Below the pieces are notes generated by a model that ran no database searches, had not been told where the DNA came from, and worked only from the letters and a program-made list of their open reading frames with translations. Below are positions 54,067-62,778 of a stretch of 64,000 nt of DNA, in pieces. The stretch's first letter is position 1. Each line of letters opens with the position of its first letter. Source of the stretch: Vibrio sp. STUT-A11 (lineage in GTDB: Bacteria; Pseudomonadota; Gammaproteobacteria; Enterobacterales; Vibrionaceae); contig NZ_AP026764.1 in NCBI RefSeq assembly GCF_026000435.1, positions 1,488,001-1,552,000 on the forward strand. The letters run 5' to 3'. The position numbers were made by a program, and so were the translations under genes.

Positions 54067-55167
54067 CTAGTACTCTCCCTGATATAACTTTAGCCATTTC
54101 ATTTTCATATCGCTTGTATTAAAATTATTTTTTGCAAGTTCGAACGAACTCTTTCTCATATTTGAAATGCGTTCAGGGCTATTTTTTAATGTTTGTATCG
54201 CATAGATATAATCTTCTACACTATTACATGCAAATCCATTATTATATTCACCATTAACGACGTCATCACGTCTAGGATATAAGCAATCCAAATTTTGGTG
54301 GCAAGTTGAGGTCACAATGGGCATAGCTAAAGACAGTGACTCGATCAAAACTCGCGAAAGCCCTTCCCACCTTGAAGGATGAAACAGCAGTGATGATTGA
54401 CTTATTTTTTCAAATAACTCAGCTTGTTCAGTAAATCCTATTATTTTAACATTACCAGGTAATTCCCCATATTTTTTTATGACAGAAGAAAGGTATTCAG
54501 GGTCAGATGAACCAACCCAAGTAAATTCACTATCTTTTAACTCTCTAGCGACTTGTATAAAAATATCAAACCCTTTTTGGTAACAGATTCGCCCGACTGA
54601 TATTACTTTAAACATATGATCGTCATGCGATTTTGGAATTTCTTTAACTGTTACTGCATTATTGATATTAGAAATATTTCTAGTGAATTTTTTTCCTACT
54701 TCATACTCTCCCATACCGCAAGTTACAGTATGACCAAATAGAGATAAAAACATTTCAACAAGCAAAAATATGAATCTACTGACAACATTCATATCTTGCC
54801 TAAGAAATGCATATCCTCTGGGAGAATAAAAAACAAATGGTATATTCTTTCCTATAGCAGCGAGACGTACGTATAAACCGCCAAAACTGCTGTGTCCATG
54901 AATAGCAAAAGTGTCTTTATTAATAAACTTGCGAATCAAAAGTACATTTTTCAAATGACGTAGTTTCCCTTCGGAAGACATCTCTATCCAAGTGATATCA
55001 CAATCAATATCTTTAATTTCTGCTTGGGTTTCATCACGATGGCAGTAAAAAACCGTTATTTCATAATCTTCCTTCAGAAGCGCACATAACTGCTTGATCG
55101 ATTTAGCCGTTCCATAAGCAAAGCTTTCTGTAACTTGAATTATTTTCCGCTTATTATTATTTTCCAT
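54067..55167 (-). CDS. Glycosyltransferase family 4
   Basis: The 366-residue protein has a GT-B layout. The C-terminal half shows VISVGRICYQKGFDIFIQVA, and FHPSRWEGLSRVLIESLSLA with the E-x7-E motif of retaining GT4 enzymes. It would add one sugar to a lipid-linked intermediate on the cytoplasmic side of the membrane. Donor and acceptor are unknown. It is AT-rich and sits between the initiating transferase and the polymerase in the same orientation. Confidence 0.92.
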   Translation of the reverse strand: MENNNKRKIIQVTESFAYGTAKSIKQLCALLKEDYEITVFYCHRDETQAEIKDIDCDITWIEMSSEGKLRHLKNVLLIRKFINKDTFAIHGHSSFGGLYVRLAAIGKNIPFVFYSPRGYAFLRQDMNVVSRFIFLLVEMFLSLFGHTVTCGMGEYEVGKKFTRNISNINNAVTVKEIPKSHDDHMFKVISVGRICYQKGFDIFIQVARELKDSEFTWVGSSDPEYLSSVIKKYGELPGNVKIIGFTEQAELFEKISQSSLLFHPSRWEGLSRVLIESLSLAMPIVTSTCHQNLDCLYPRRDDVVNGEYNNGFACNSVEDYIYAIQTLKNSPERISNMRKSSFELAKNNFNTSDMKMKWLKLYQGEY

Positions 55168-55205
55168 GACTCAATCCTTAATGATTAGAATTTCATGATG
55201 AATAA

Positions 55206-56669
55206 CTAGTATGCGTCGTGTGAAAATATTTTTAACGGTGTCAGAAGTAATATTTTCATATCAAGGAACAAACTCCAGTTATTAATGTATTCAATATCAT
55301 ACGTCGCTCTTTTCTTCATAATATCCAAAGTTCCAATAGTGCAATCATCACCACCTCTGTATCCGCATATTTGAGCAAGTCCCGTAATACCGGGTTTGAT
55401 GCGATGGCGCAGCATAAAATCTGGAATATATTGACTGTAGAATTGGTTTACCTCTACCGCATGTGGTCTAGGTCCAACAAGTGACATGTTACCTTGTAAC
55501 ACATTAAAGAGCTGTGGTAGTTCATCAATACTTGTTTTACGAATAAATTTACCTACGTTGGTGACACGAGGGTCATTACGCTTCGCCAATTCAAACTCAC
55601 TACCAACCTTTGGCGTATACATAGAACGAAACTTCCAGATTTCAATATAACTACCATCCCAACCATGCCGTTTCTGTTTGAAAAACACTGCGCCAGGTGA
55701 TGTGAGTTTTATCGCCACAGCTGTTATGATGAAAACTGGTGACAGAAGAATCAACATTACAAACGCAAGCACTCTATCCATTAAGGATTTGACTAACACT
55801 GCCGTCATTTTCTTCATTGGGCTTCCAGATAAAACAAGTAATGGCAGACCGGATAATTCTCTGATGCCTCTATCAATGGTATGAAATGATAATATATCAG
55901 GTACCCAAATAATATCGACACACTTATTATCTAGAAGATTTACTATATCCTCTATTTTATTCAACTCACTTAACATCAGAGTGATATAGACTCTTTTAAT
56001 TTTATGTTTTTCAATCACTTCGCGAATATCATTTACCTCCCCTAGTATGGGAGCAGAGTTATCCCATGCCCCTGAGGTATTTAGAACACCAATCACACGT
56101 TCAGTGAGCCATATGTTACTGTTGATATTAACGAGGAGATTTTTACTAAGTTCATTGGTACCAACAATCAAACAAGGTACCGAGTTAGTTAAACGAGAGC
56201 GATATTTTTTTGATACGAGATAAATAAAGCTGTAGCAACCGGCTTGAATGAAGAATCCAACTACAGACCATATAATTAACACCTCTAAATTAAGGACATT
56301 GAAAGTGTCTATCAGATAAATATATAATGCCATAACTATTATTACGACACACCAAGCTTTACTAAGAACCCAGAGTCCGAACAACAGAGTTCTTCGTCGT
56401 CCAAGTAAGATCCCGCTAGATTGATGATAAACGCCAATCATTTGGAATACGATGAAGATAGTCATGCAGTTAATGATGGCTAAGATTTTATAAGTTTCAA
56501 TATTCGACTCATTGAGCCAATAGGCTACTCCAATCAAAACTAAGCAAGAAGAAGCCATACTTAAAAAAAGTTGAATGTGAACAGACAGTGTTTGATGATA
56601 TCGATACAGCCTTTTATGCGCATACTGTTTAGTAGCGACGTTATTTTTATTGTTCTCCCTGTCAGGCAT
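55206..56669 (-). CDS. Initiating undecaprenyl-phosphate sugar phosphotransferase (WbaP/WcaJ type)
   Basis: I place the start at ATG 56669, with GGTGG upstream; the longer frame to 56741 adds a hydrophobic stretch without a ribosome binding site. The protein of about 487 residues has four N-terminal membrane helices, a soluble Rossmann-like region (CoA_binding_3) and a C-terminal bacterial sugar transferase domain with [57 protein letters not shown] and [14 protein letters not shown]. It transfers a sugar phosphate, usually glucose or galactose, to undecaprenyl phosphate, the first step of repeat-unit synthesis. Confidence 0.95.
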   Translation of the reverse strand: MPDRENNKNNVATKQYAHKRLYRYHQTLSVHIQLFLSMASSCLVLIGVAYWLNESNIETYKILAIINCMTIFIVFQMIGVYHQSSGILLGRRRTLLFGLWVLSKAWCVVIIVMALYIYLIDTFNVLNLEVLIIWSVVGFFIQAGCYSFIYLVSKKYRSRLTNSVPCLIVGTNELSKNLLVNINSNIWLTERVIGVLNTSGAWDNSAPILGEVNDIREVIEKHKIKRVYITLMLSELNKIEDIVNLLDNKCVDIIWVPDILSFHTIDRGIRELSGLPLLVLSGSPMKKMTAVLVKSLMDRVLAFVMLILLSPVFIITAVAIKLTSPGAVFFKQKRHGWDGSYIEIWKFRSMYTPKVGSEFELAKRNDPRVTNVGKFIRKTSIDELPQLFNVLQGNMSLVGPRPHAVEVNQFYSQYIPDFMLRHRIKPGITGLAQICGYRGGDDCTIGTLDIMKKRATYDIEYINNWSLFLDMKILLLTPLKIFSHDAY

Positions 56670-56943
56670 TTTCAGTACCACCATTATTATGATTATTAAT
56701 AAACAAATGTAATTACTAATAAAAATTGCAATTACTAACAAACCTAATTATAGTGAGTTTTTTAATCTATGCATGCAATCGGAACATTATTTTTATCGAT
56801 ACAAGCTTGTTTATTTTCTCAAAAGAAAAAATTCAAGAAATAATAAAGACTTGATGCAATGGATGATATCATTCAGTAACAGTCGCTCAACAAATGCGTG
56901 TTCAAGAAATCGTATCTCAACACCGATACCCTTCCTGACGACA

Positions 56944-58074
56944 CTACCAGTTTCGTACTCGAAGTGTGCCTTCACTCAATTCATTAAAGCCTGTAATCGT
57001 CGGCAACATCAAACTTATCACGCGATTCCAACGTGCGATTGGTGCAGCTGTTACATAGACAACATCATAAGGCTGTAAATCAAACTCAGTACCAATGACC
57101 AATGCTGACGCGTCTTTTATGTTAAGTTGATAAAGATCTGCCAAACGCTCTTTCTTGTTTTTGGAGATGCGAATAACGAATACCCCTGTTGCATCGGCCG
57201 ACAGTTCATTAATACCACCCACACTACTTAATGCTTCAGTGAGACTCATTCCAGATCGATCAATCTTCAGTAACTTCGGATCATTCACATCCCCCATAAC
57301 AAATACCTTCTGTGAATCATTACGAGGTACGTGAATAATGTCGCCTGCTTTTAGTAGCCGATTTTGTGTGAGATCACCACGCTGCATCAAAGCATATAGC
57401 GAAATTTGTTGTTCCTCTCCACTACGAGTCAATGTGACATTACGCCAGTCAGCATCTGGCGCTAACCCTCCTGCATTATTGACCGCATCCAACAGAGTTA
57501 ACGGTACGTTCGTAATAGGTTGTTGGCCTGGGGAAGAAACCTCACCAGTGATATAAGCTTTTTGTGATCGAAATGCCGCGACATTCACATCTACCTGAGG
57601 CCTTTCTATGTACGCATTAAGTTTACGAGCAATTTCCGCACGGATTTGTGTAACAGTCTTGCCGCTTACCTTTATTGCACCGATATAAGGATAGAAGATA
57701 GTGCCATCTGCATGAACCCAATTTCCTGCTTCCGAGGCACTACGGTACGAGCCTGCAGGTATGGTCAGTTCTGGGTGATCCCACACCGTTACATTCAAAA
57801 TATCACCAGGACCAATGATGTATTCATAATTAGCGATTTTTTTATCCAGCGTTCTGTTTGGCTGGGAACCTGTATTGGTAACCGTTCTAAATCTCGCGAC
57901 AGAATAGGCATCTAGCCGATAGATATTGATTTTTTCTGATACTTCACTGTTTGAGGCATCAGACACAATAACGGTCTTGTCACCTAGAGAAATGTCCGAG
58001 CCTGGTACTACGGTGCAACCTGCAAGAAATGTTGTTAGTACTATGGCGAGTAGAAGTGTTGTTTTTGATTTCAT
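56944..58074 (-). CDS. Outer-membrane polysaccharide export lipoprotein (Wza-like)
   Basis: I start at ATG 58074, which has GGGAG upstream and opens a lipoprotein signal MKSKTTLLLAIVLTTFLAGC; the ATG at 58098 adds eight residues. The mature N-terminus CTVVPGSDISLGDKTVIV closely resembles E. coli Wza. The Poly_export domain carries YIGPGDILNVTVWDHPEL and is followed by SLBB repeats (AYITGEVSSPGQQPIT, FVMGDVNDPK). The protein of about 376 residues forms the octameric outer-membrane channel for the polymer. It is the first gene of the minus-strand EPS cluster, 274 bases ahead of the sugar transferase gene. Confidence 0.95.
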   Translation of the reverse strand: MKSKTTLLLAIVLTTFLAGCTVVPGSDISLGDKTVIVSDASNSEVSEKINIYRLDAYSVARFRTVTNTGSQPNRTLDKKIANYEYIIGPGDILNVTVWDHPELTIPAGSYRSASEAGNWVHADGTIFYPYIGAIKVSGKTVTQIRAEIARKLNAYIERPQVDVNVAAFRSQKAYITGEVSSPGQQPITNVPLTLLDAVNNAGGLAPDADWRNVTLTRSGEEQQISLYALMQRGDLTQNRLLKAGDIIHVPRNDSQKVFVMGDVNDPKLLKIDRSGMSLTEALSSVGGINELSADATGVFVIRISKNKKERLADLYQLNIKDASALVIGTEFDLQPYDVVYVTAAPIARWNRVISLMLPTITGFNELSEGTLRVRNW

Positions 58075-58159
58075 TTGTGCTGACTCCCGGAAAATCATTC
58101 ACTCCCCTGTATTAGGGAAGCTGCGAAGACAAGAGACTGCTATGCCTAGTTTCTATTAA

Positions 58160-58490
58160 TAAAAGTAAACATATGTAGTTTAAGCAAGGCTAGGCTAGGA
58201 TAAAAATCAAATACATTTCTTTGAATTAGTATCTCTAACACTCATAACTTATTTAGCATTTTTAAATCACTAAGACTCTGTTGAACTATTTTAGGGAAAA
58301 TAACTAGTTATCATTAAATTCTCGGTCTTAATAGAAAAACTTCCCCTGTTTTCTTAAAAATAAGAACGAGATTAATGACATTAGATTCTCTATGCTTACT
58401 ACTGAATTATAATTGAATAATAGACACTATATAACACTGTTGTATTTTATAGTTTCTACGAAGAATCAATGGCAATAGAGGGTTAATATT
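58160..58490. other. Divergent intergenic region of the EPS locus
   Basis: This AT-rich 331-base region lies between the minus-strand wza operon and the plus-strand secreted-protein gene and must carry both promoters. I looked for the JUMPstart/ops core GGCGGTAG and did not see it. No small gene was found. Confidence 0.4.
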
Positions 58491-61100
58491 ATGTTTATCA
58501 GTAACATAAAAATAAAAAAAACCAGTGTGTATTCAAGTTGCATAAATACGACTATCGCCGCCTACGCATTCACTGTTTTCATTGTGTTTTCAATATGTTC
58601 CCCTTCTTATTCGATGGCAGATGAAGTGCAGGCTAACCTCATTCAAGTCATTGATACTTCAAATTACCCAAGTCCCGATCCAGCAGGTATTGTTTACTTG
58701 CCATCAGAGAATAAATTGTTGATGACAGATAGTGAAATCAATGAGATGTCCTGGCTTTTCCCTACCGACCAGGTTAACGCCTTCAAAATTGACCCAACAA
58801 CCGGCGGCGTGGTTGCGAATGGTCGCTATTCGACGATTTCGTTTTCTGATGAGCCAACGGGTATAACAGTCAATCCAAACAACCATCACTGCTTTATCTC
58901 TGATGATACAGGTAGCAAGTCAATTTATGAAATTGACCCTGGTACCGATGGAGTTTGTATGACATCTGATGATATTGTCACGTCGTTCTCTACTTCAGCG
59001 TTTGGCTCTAACGACCCTGAAGATGTCACATTCGGTCAGGGTGTCTTGTATATCGTCGACGGAGTGTTAGATACTATTTTTCGCGTTGACCCCGGACCTA
59101 ATGGTCTATTCGACGGTGTTGACGATTTAGTCACCAGTGTTAATCTCAGTAGTTTGGGAGTGACTAATCCAGAAAGCATCTACTACGACGTAACCACAGA
59201 TACGCTCTACCTGATTGATGCGAATGGTCAATTTGCTATTCAGATCACCCCAGACGGGCAACTGGTTCGAACTATAGATATTTCTATTGCTGATCCCAAA
59301 AAGCCATCAGGAATAACGATGATACCTCCTAGCAATTTGGGGGATTCCATCACTGTCTATATGACTGCTCGTGGTTGGGATAATGACAGTGACCCAAATG
59401 AAAATGACGGTAAAATATATGTCATGGAGATACCACCTTTTACACAGGGTAACTCTGCACCCATCGTCTCAGCAGGAGAAGACCAATCAATCACTTTACC
59501 TGACCCCACCACCCTCTCGGGTGAGGTTTCTGACGATGGTATTCCTACCAGCACACTGACTAGTTACTGGTCTGTGATCAGCGGTGAAGGAGAAGTTACC
59601 TTCGAAAACGACAGTGATCCGCAGACGACGGTTTCATTTTCTGTGGCAGGCAATTACGTATTGCGCCTGACTACCAGTGATGGAGAACTACAAAGTTACG
59701 ATGAGGTTACTATCAATGTGGCCCTACAAAATGGTCAATACGTTTTGAGTCGTCGTATTGAGGCCAGTGCTGATGACGCTGAAGAGAAAGCAAGTGGCCG
59801 TGTATCTATCGCTAGCAGCGATTTAGAGTTGGTCTATGATGGTTCTTATCAAACTGTCGGCATGCGTTTTAATAATATTGACATTCCACAGGGCTCTACT
59901 ATTACCGCGGCATACATCCAGTTCCAGGCTGATGAAGTCAAGTCAACTGACACGTCGCTTACTATTGAAGGCGAACTTTCAGCTAACGCAGCAGGCTTTG
60001 TAAAAGAGAATATGAACATTTCCTCACGGCCTCGAACTAGTGCATCCGTCAACAACTGGAATCCTGATCCATGGTTATCCGTTGGAGAAGCGGGAACAAA
60101 TCAGCGAACCCCTGACCTTCAACCCATCATTAGCGAAGTTATCAGCCAAGGCGGCTGGGTCAGTGGTAATTCACTTGCCATTATTATTTCAGGAACGGGT
60201 GAACGTGTTGCTGAAGCATATGACGGCGACCAGAATGGTGCTCCTCTGCTTTACATAGAATACACCTATATCCCAGGAAACTTACCACCAGAAGTCTATG
60301 CAGGTGAAGATCAGTTAATCACTTTTTCGAACTCGGCAAACCTAGTGGGTGAGGTTACTGATGATGGCATCCCCGGTAGTGCATTAACGACAAGCTGGAG
60401 TAAGGTCAGTGGCGAAGGTGATGTGACGTTTGCAAACATCAACGATACGCAAACCACAGCCTCATTCTCTGCTCTTGGTGATTATGTGTTACGTCTTACA
60501 GCCAATGACGGAGAACTTATTGGTTTCGATGACATTGCCATAACCGTTACTCAGGAAGGCGCTCAGACATTAACTCGCCGTGTAGAATCAAGCACTGATG
60601 ACGCCGAAGAAAAAGCGGGAGGCCGCATAAAATTATACAGCAGCGATTTAGAACTTGTGTATGACGGTTCTGATCAAACTGTAGGTATTCGTTTTAATAA
60701 TATAGATATTCCATCAGGATCAACCATTACAGCGGCATACATCCAATTTCAGGTTGATGAAGTGAAATCAACGGTCACGGCTCTGACTATTCAGGGAGAA
60801 AAATCAGTCAACGCAGCGGGGTTTACAGCCGAAAATTTAAACATCTCATCGCGACCACTTACAGAAGCGAAGGTGAACTGGAGTCCTGACTCTTGGTTAG
60901 CCGTTGGAGAAGCGGGCAGTACACAAAAAACACCTGATATCAGTACATTGATTGCCGAAATTACCTCTCAGGGTAATTGGATCACTGGTAATTCACTGGC
61001 TATCATTATAACTGGGACTGGTGAGCGGGTAGCCGAATCATACGATGGTGACTCAGACGGTGCTCCTCTTCTCTATGTTGAATATACGCTGAATAATTGA
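58491..61100 (+). CDS. Large secreted protein: beta-propeller-like domain plus two tandem PKD-containing modules
   Basis: The 869-residue protein has a long signal sequence ending near SYSMADE (about residue 45). Residues 45-318 have repeated short motifs such as PAGIVYLPSENKLLMTD, DEPTGITVNPNNHHCFISDD and PEDVTFGQGVLYIVDG, a beta-propeller pattern. Two copies of a ~275-residue module follow (about 320-597 and 598-869). Each begins with a PKD-like domain (AGEDQSITL, later GNYVLRLTTSDGEL) and continues with a second beta domain that starts RRIEASADDAEEKASGR or close variants and contains FNNIDIPQGSTITAAYIQFQ. Such domains bind carbohydrates or surfaces in adhesins and enzymes. No catalytic motif is visible. 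Next to an EPS operon it may be a matrix protein. Confidence 0.82.
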   Translation: MFISNIKIKKTSVYSSCINTTIAAYAFTVFIVFSICSPSYSMADEVQANLIQVIDTSNYPSPDPAGIVYLPSENKLLMTDSEINEMSWLFPTDQVNAFKIDPTTGGVVANGRYSTISFSDEPTGITVNPNNHHCFISDDTGSKSIYEIDPGTDGVCMTSDDIVTSFSTSAFGSNDPEDVTFGQGVLYIVDGVLDTIFRVDPGPNGLFDGVDDLVTSVNLSSLGVTNPESIYYDVTTDTLYLIDANGQFAIQITPDGQLVRTIDISIADPKKPSGITMIPPSNLGDSITVYMTARGWDNDSDPNENDGKIYVMEIPPFTQGNSAPIVSAGEDQSITLPDPTTLSGEVSDDGIPTSTLTSYWSVISGEGEVTFENDSDPQTTVSFSVAGNYVLRLTTSDGELQSYDEVTINVALQNGQYVLSRRIEASADDAEEKASGRVSIASSDLELVYDGSYQTVGMRFNNIDIPQGSTITAAYIQFQADEVKSTDTSLTIEGELSANAAGFVKENMNISSRPRTSASVNNWNPDPWLSVGEAGTNQRTPDLQPIISEVISQGGWVSGNSLAIIISGTGERVAEAYDGDQNGAPLLYIEYTYIPGNLPPEVYAGEDQLITFSNSANLVGEVTDDGIPGSALTTSWSKVSGEGDVTFANINDTQTTASFSALGDYVLRLTANDGELIGFDDIAITVTQEGAQTLTRRVESSTDDAEEKAGGRIKLYSSDLELVYDGSDQTVGIRFNNIDIPSGSTITAAYIQFQVDEVKSTVTALTIQGEKSVNAAGFTAENLNISSRPLTEAKVNWSPDSWLAVGEAGSTQKTPDISTLIAEITSQGNWITGNSLAIIITGTGERVAESYDGDSDGAPLLYVEYTLNN

Positions 61101-61181
61101 GTTGCCTGATATGACACGAACCGAAAGTAAATGAAGATAGGACATCATCCCATTTTCATTGATGCATAAGGAACCAAGAGA

Positions 61182-62726
61182 GTGGGTATCGTAAGTCCAG
61201 AATTGAACTCCATTGACGGATTGGATGTCGTCACCAAACTTTTCAGTAAAATGGAACAATCGAATATCTTGTACTGTCACTGGAAAAGTAACGAACATTT
61301 AAGAGAAGGCTTACTGGGTATTACTGATCTCGATGTTTTAGTTGAGAAAGGTAAAACCCATGCCCTTAACAGAGCATTAGCTGACTCAGGCTTTAAACTT
61401 TTTAATGCGATGGCAACTCACGGATATCCGGCGGTAGAAGACTACCTATCTGTTGATGCTTCTACCGGAAGAATGGTTCACTTACATCTTCACTACCAGT
61501 TAATTTGTGGTGAACCACATCTGAAGGGATACCGTTTACCTTGGGAGCATCAAATACTATTAAGCCGTCACTATGACGAAAAGGAGAAAGTTTATGTGGT
61601 AGAACCACATATGGAAATGCTCCTCCTCATCGTCCGCTCCATACTCAAATTCCGAACCCGAGACCGGATGCTTGATAAATTCGGTAAACCTTATTTCCGC
61701 GGAGAAAGACTCAAGGAATTTATATGGTTGAAGGAACGAATATCCTCTTCAGGTATGTATGAACTGACTGGTCCCCTGCTAGGAGAAGAGGCGGCAACAC
61801 AAATTAAAAGTATCATCTCCTCAGACGCCCCTTCCCTTAGCCAGATCCTGCACTTTCGTAAAAGTACCAAGCAGACTATTCAACTTTTCAGAACATATTC
61901 CCCCTTACATGCTCGATGGCGCAGAACCGTACGCGAGCTTTATTGGGTATGTGGTGGTATTAACAAGAGGTACATTCATGCTCCTATTCCGCTGCGACGA
62001 ATCAGTGCCAGTGGTGGTCTGTTAATCGCGATAATGGGGTGTGATGGCTCCGGTAAATCAACGCATGTGAAAGCAGTGCAACAATGGTTATCCTGGAAGA
62101 TGGACGTCATTAGCCTCTATTTTGGCAGTGGGGATGGTCCAAGTTCTTTGATACGCTGGCCGTTAAAGCTAATCGCTAAGCTGTTACCCAAATCTTCCAA
62201 GACATCGAGCAATCTAAATCACACTGATGTTGGTAGTGAGGGGGAAGAAAGTAATCCGTCAAACCCATCATTATTTAAACAATGGGCCAAAGCTGTCTGG
62301 GCGACAACTCTGTGTATTGAGAAACATCGCAAGCTTCGCCGGGCGACGTTGGCTCGCAACCGCGGGATGGTTGTGCTCTGCGACCGTTATCCGCAAAATC
62401 AAATTATGGGATTCAACGATGGGCCTCTGCTTAACTCTTGGTTAAATCATCCGTGGAAGATACTTCGTGCTCTCGCCGAATGGGAGGGTAAGCCTTATCG
62501 TGAAGCAGAAACTTATTTTCCCGACGTTGTTATCAGGCTGAATGTGTCACCGGACGTTGCGGTGCAAAGAAAGTCAGATATTAGTTATGAACAGTGTAAT
62601 AAGCGTATTAACGCTATAAACAGTCTACAATACCCAGCAGCTACACGCGTCGTAGATATCGATGCTAACCAGCCAATAGAACATGTTTTACTTGAAGTTA
62701 AACATGTAATCTGGCGTGAGTTCTGA
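61182..62726 (+). CDS. Nucleotidyltransferase-like domain fused to a thymidylate-kinase-like P-loop domain
   Basis: The 514-residue protein starts at GTG 61182 behind AAGGAACC. Residues about 20-250 look like an MNT/NTP_transf_5-type nucleotidyltransferase: YCHWKSNEHLREGLLGITDL followed by DVLV gives the G-x-D-x-D metal-binding pair (D49, D51), and HLHLHYQL follows later. Residues about 275-514 form a kinase domain with Walker A GCDGSGKST (286-294), CDRYPQN and PDVVIRLNVSPDVAVQRK. The kinase half is clearly related to the kinase at 48692. A kinase joined to a nucleotidyltransferase suggests making an activated nucleotide-linked or phosphorylated precursor in two steps, but the substrate is not known. 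Confidence 0.78.
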   Translation: MGIVSPELNSIDGLDVVTKLFSKMEQSNILYCHWKSNEHLREGLLGITDLDVLVEKGKTHALNRALADSGFKLFNAMATHGYPAVEDYLSVDASTGRMVHLHLHYQLICGEPHLKGYRLPWEHQILLSRHYDEKEKVYVVEPHMEMLLLIVRSILKFRTRDRMLDKFGKPYFRGERLKEFIWLKERISSSGMYELTGPLLGEEAATQIKSIISSDAPSLSQILHFRKSTKQTIQLFRTYSPLHARWRRTVRELYWVCGGINKRYIHAPIPLRRISASGGLLIAIMGCDGSGKSTHVKAVQQWLSWKMDVISLYFGSGDGPSSLIRWPLKLIAKLLPKSSKTSSNLNHTDVGSEGEESNPSNPSLFKQWAKAVWATTLCIEKHRKLRRATLARNRGMVVLCDRYPQNQIMGFNDGPLLNSWLNHPWKILRALAEWEGKPYREAETYFPDVVIRLNVSPDVAVQRKSDISYEQCNKRINAINSLQYPAATRVVDIDANQPIEHVLLEVKHVIWREF

Positions 62727-62732
62727 ATAATG

Positions 62733-62764
62733 TTTCTTTTCCGGTGTTGCACCCGGAAAAGAAA
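62733..62764. terminator. Bidirectional terminator
   Basis: TTTCTTTTCCGG and CCGGAAAAGAAA form a perfect 12-bp stem with an 8-nt loop between two convergent genes. Confidence 0.8.
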
Positions 62765-62778
62765 CCATAATGTTAAGA

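Noticed and set aside
58160..58490. Search for a JUMPstart/ops element for RfaH before the EPS genes
   Set aside because: The GGCGGTAG core was not found on either strand in the region.
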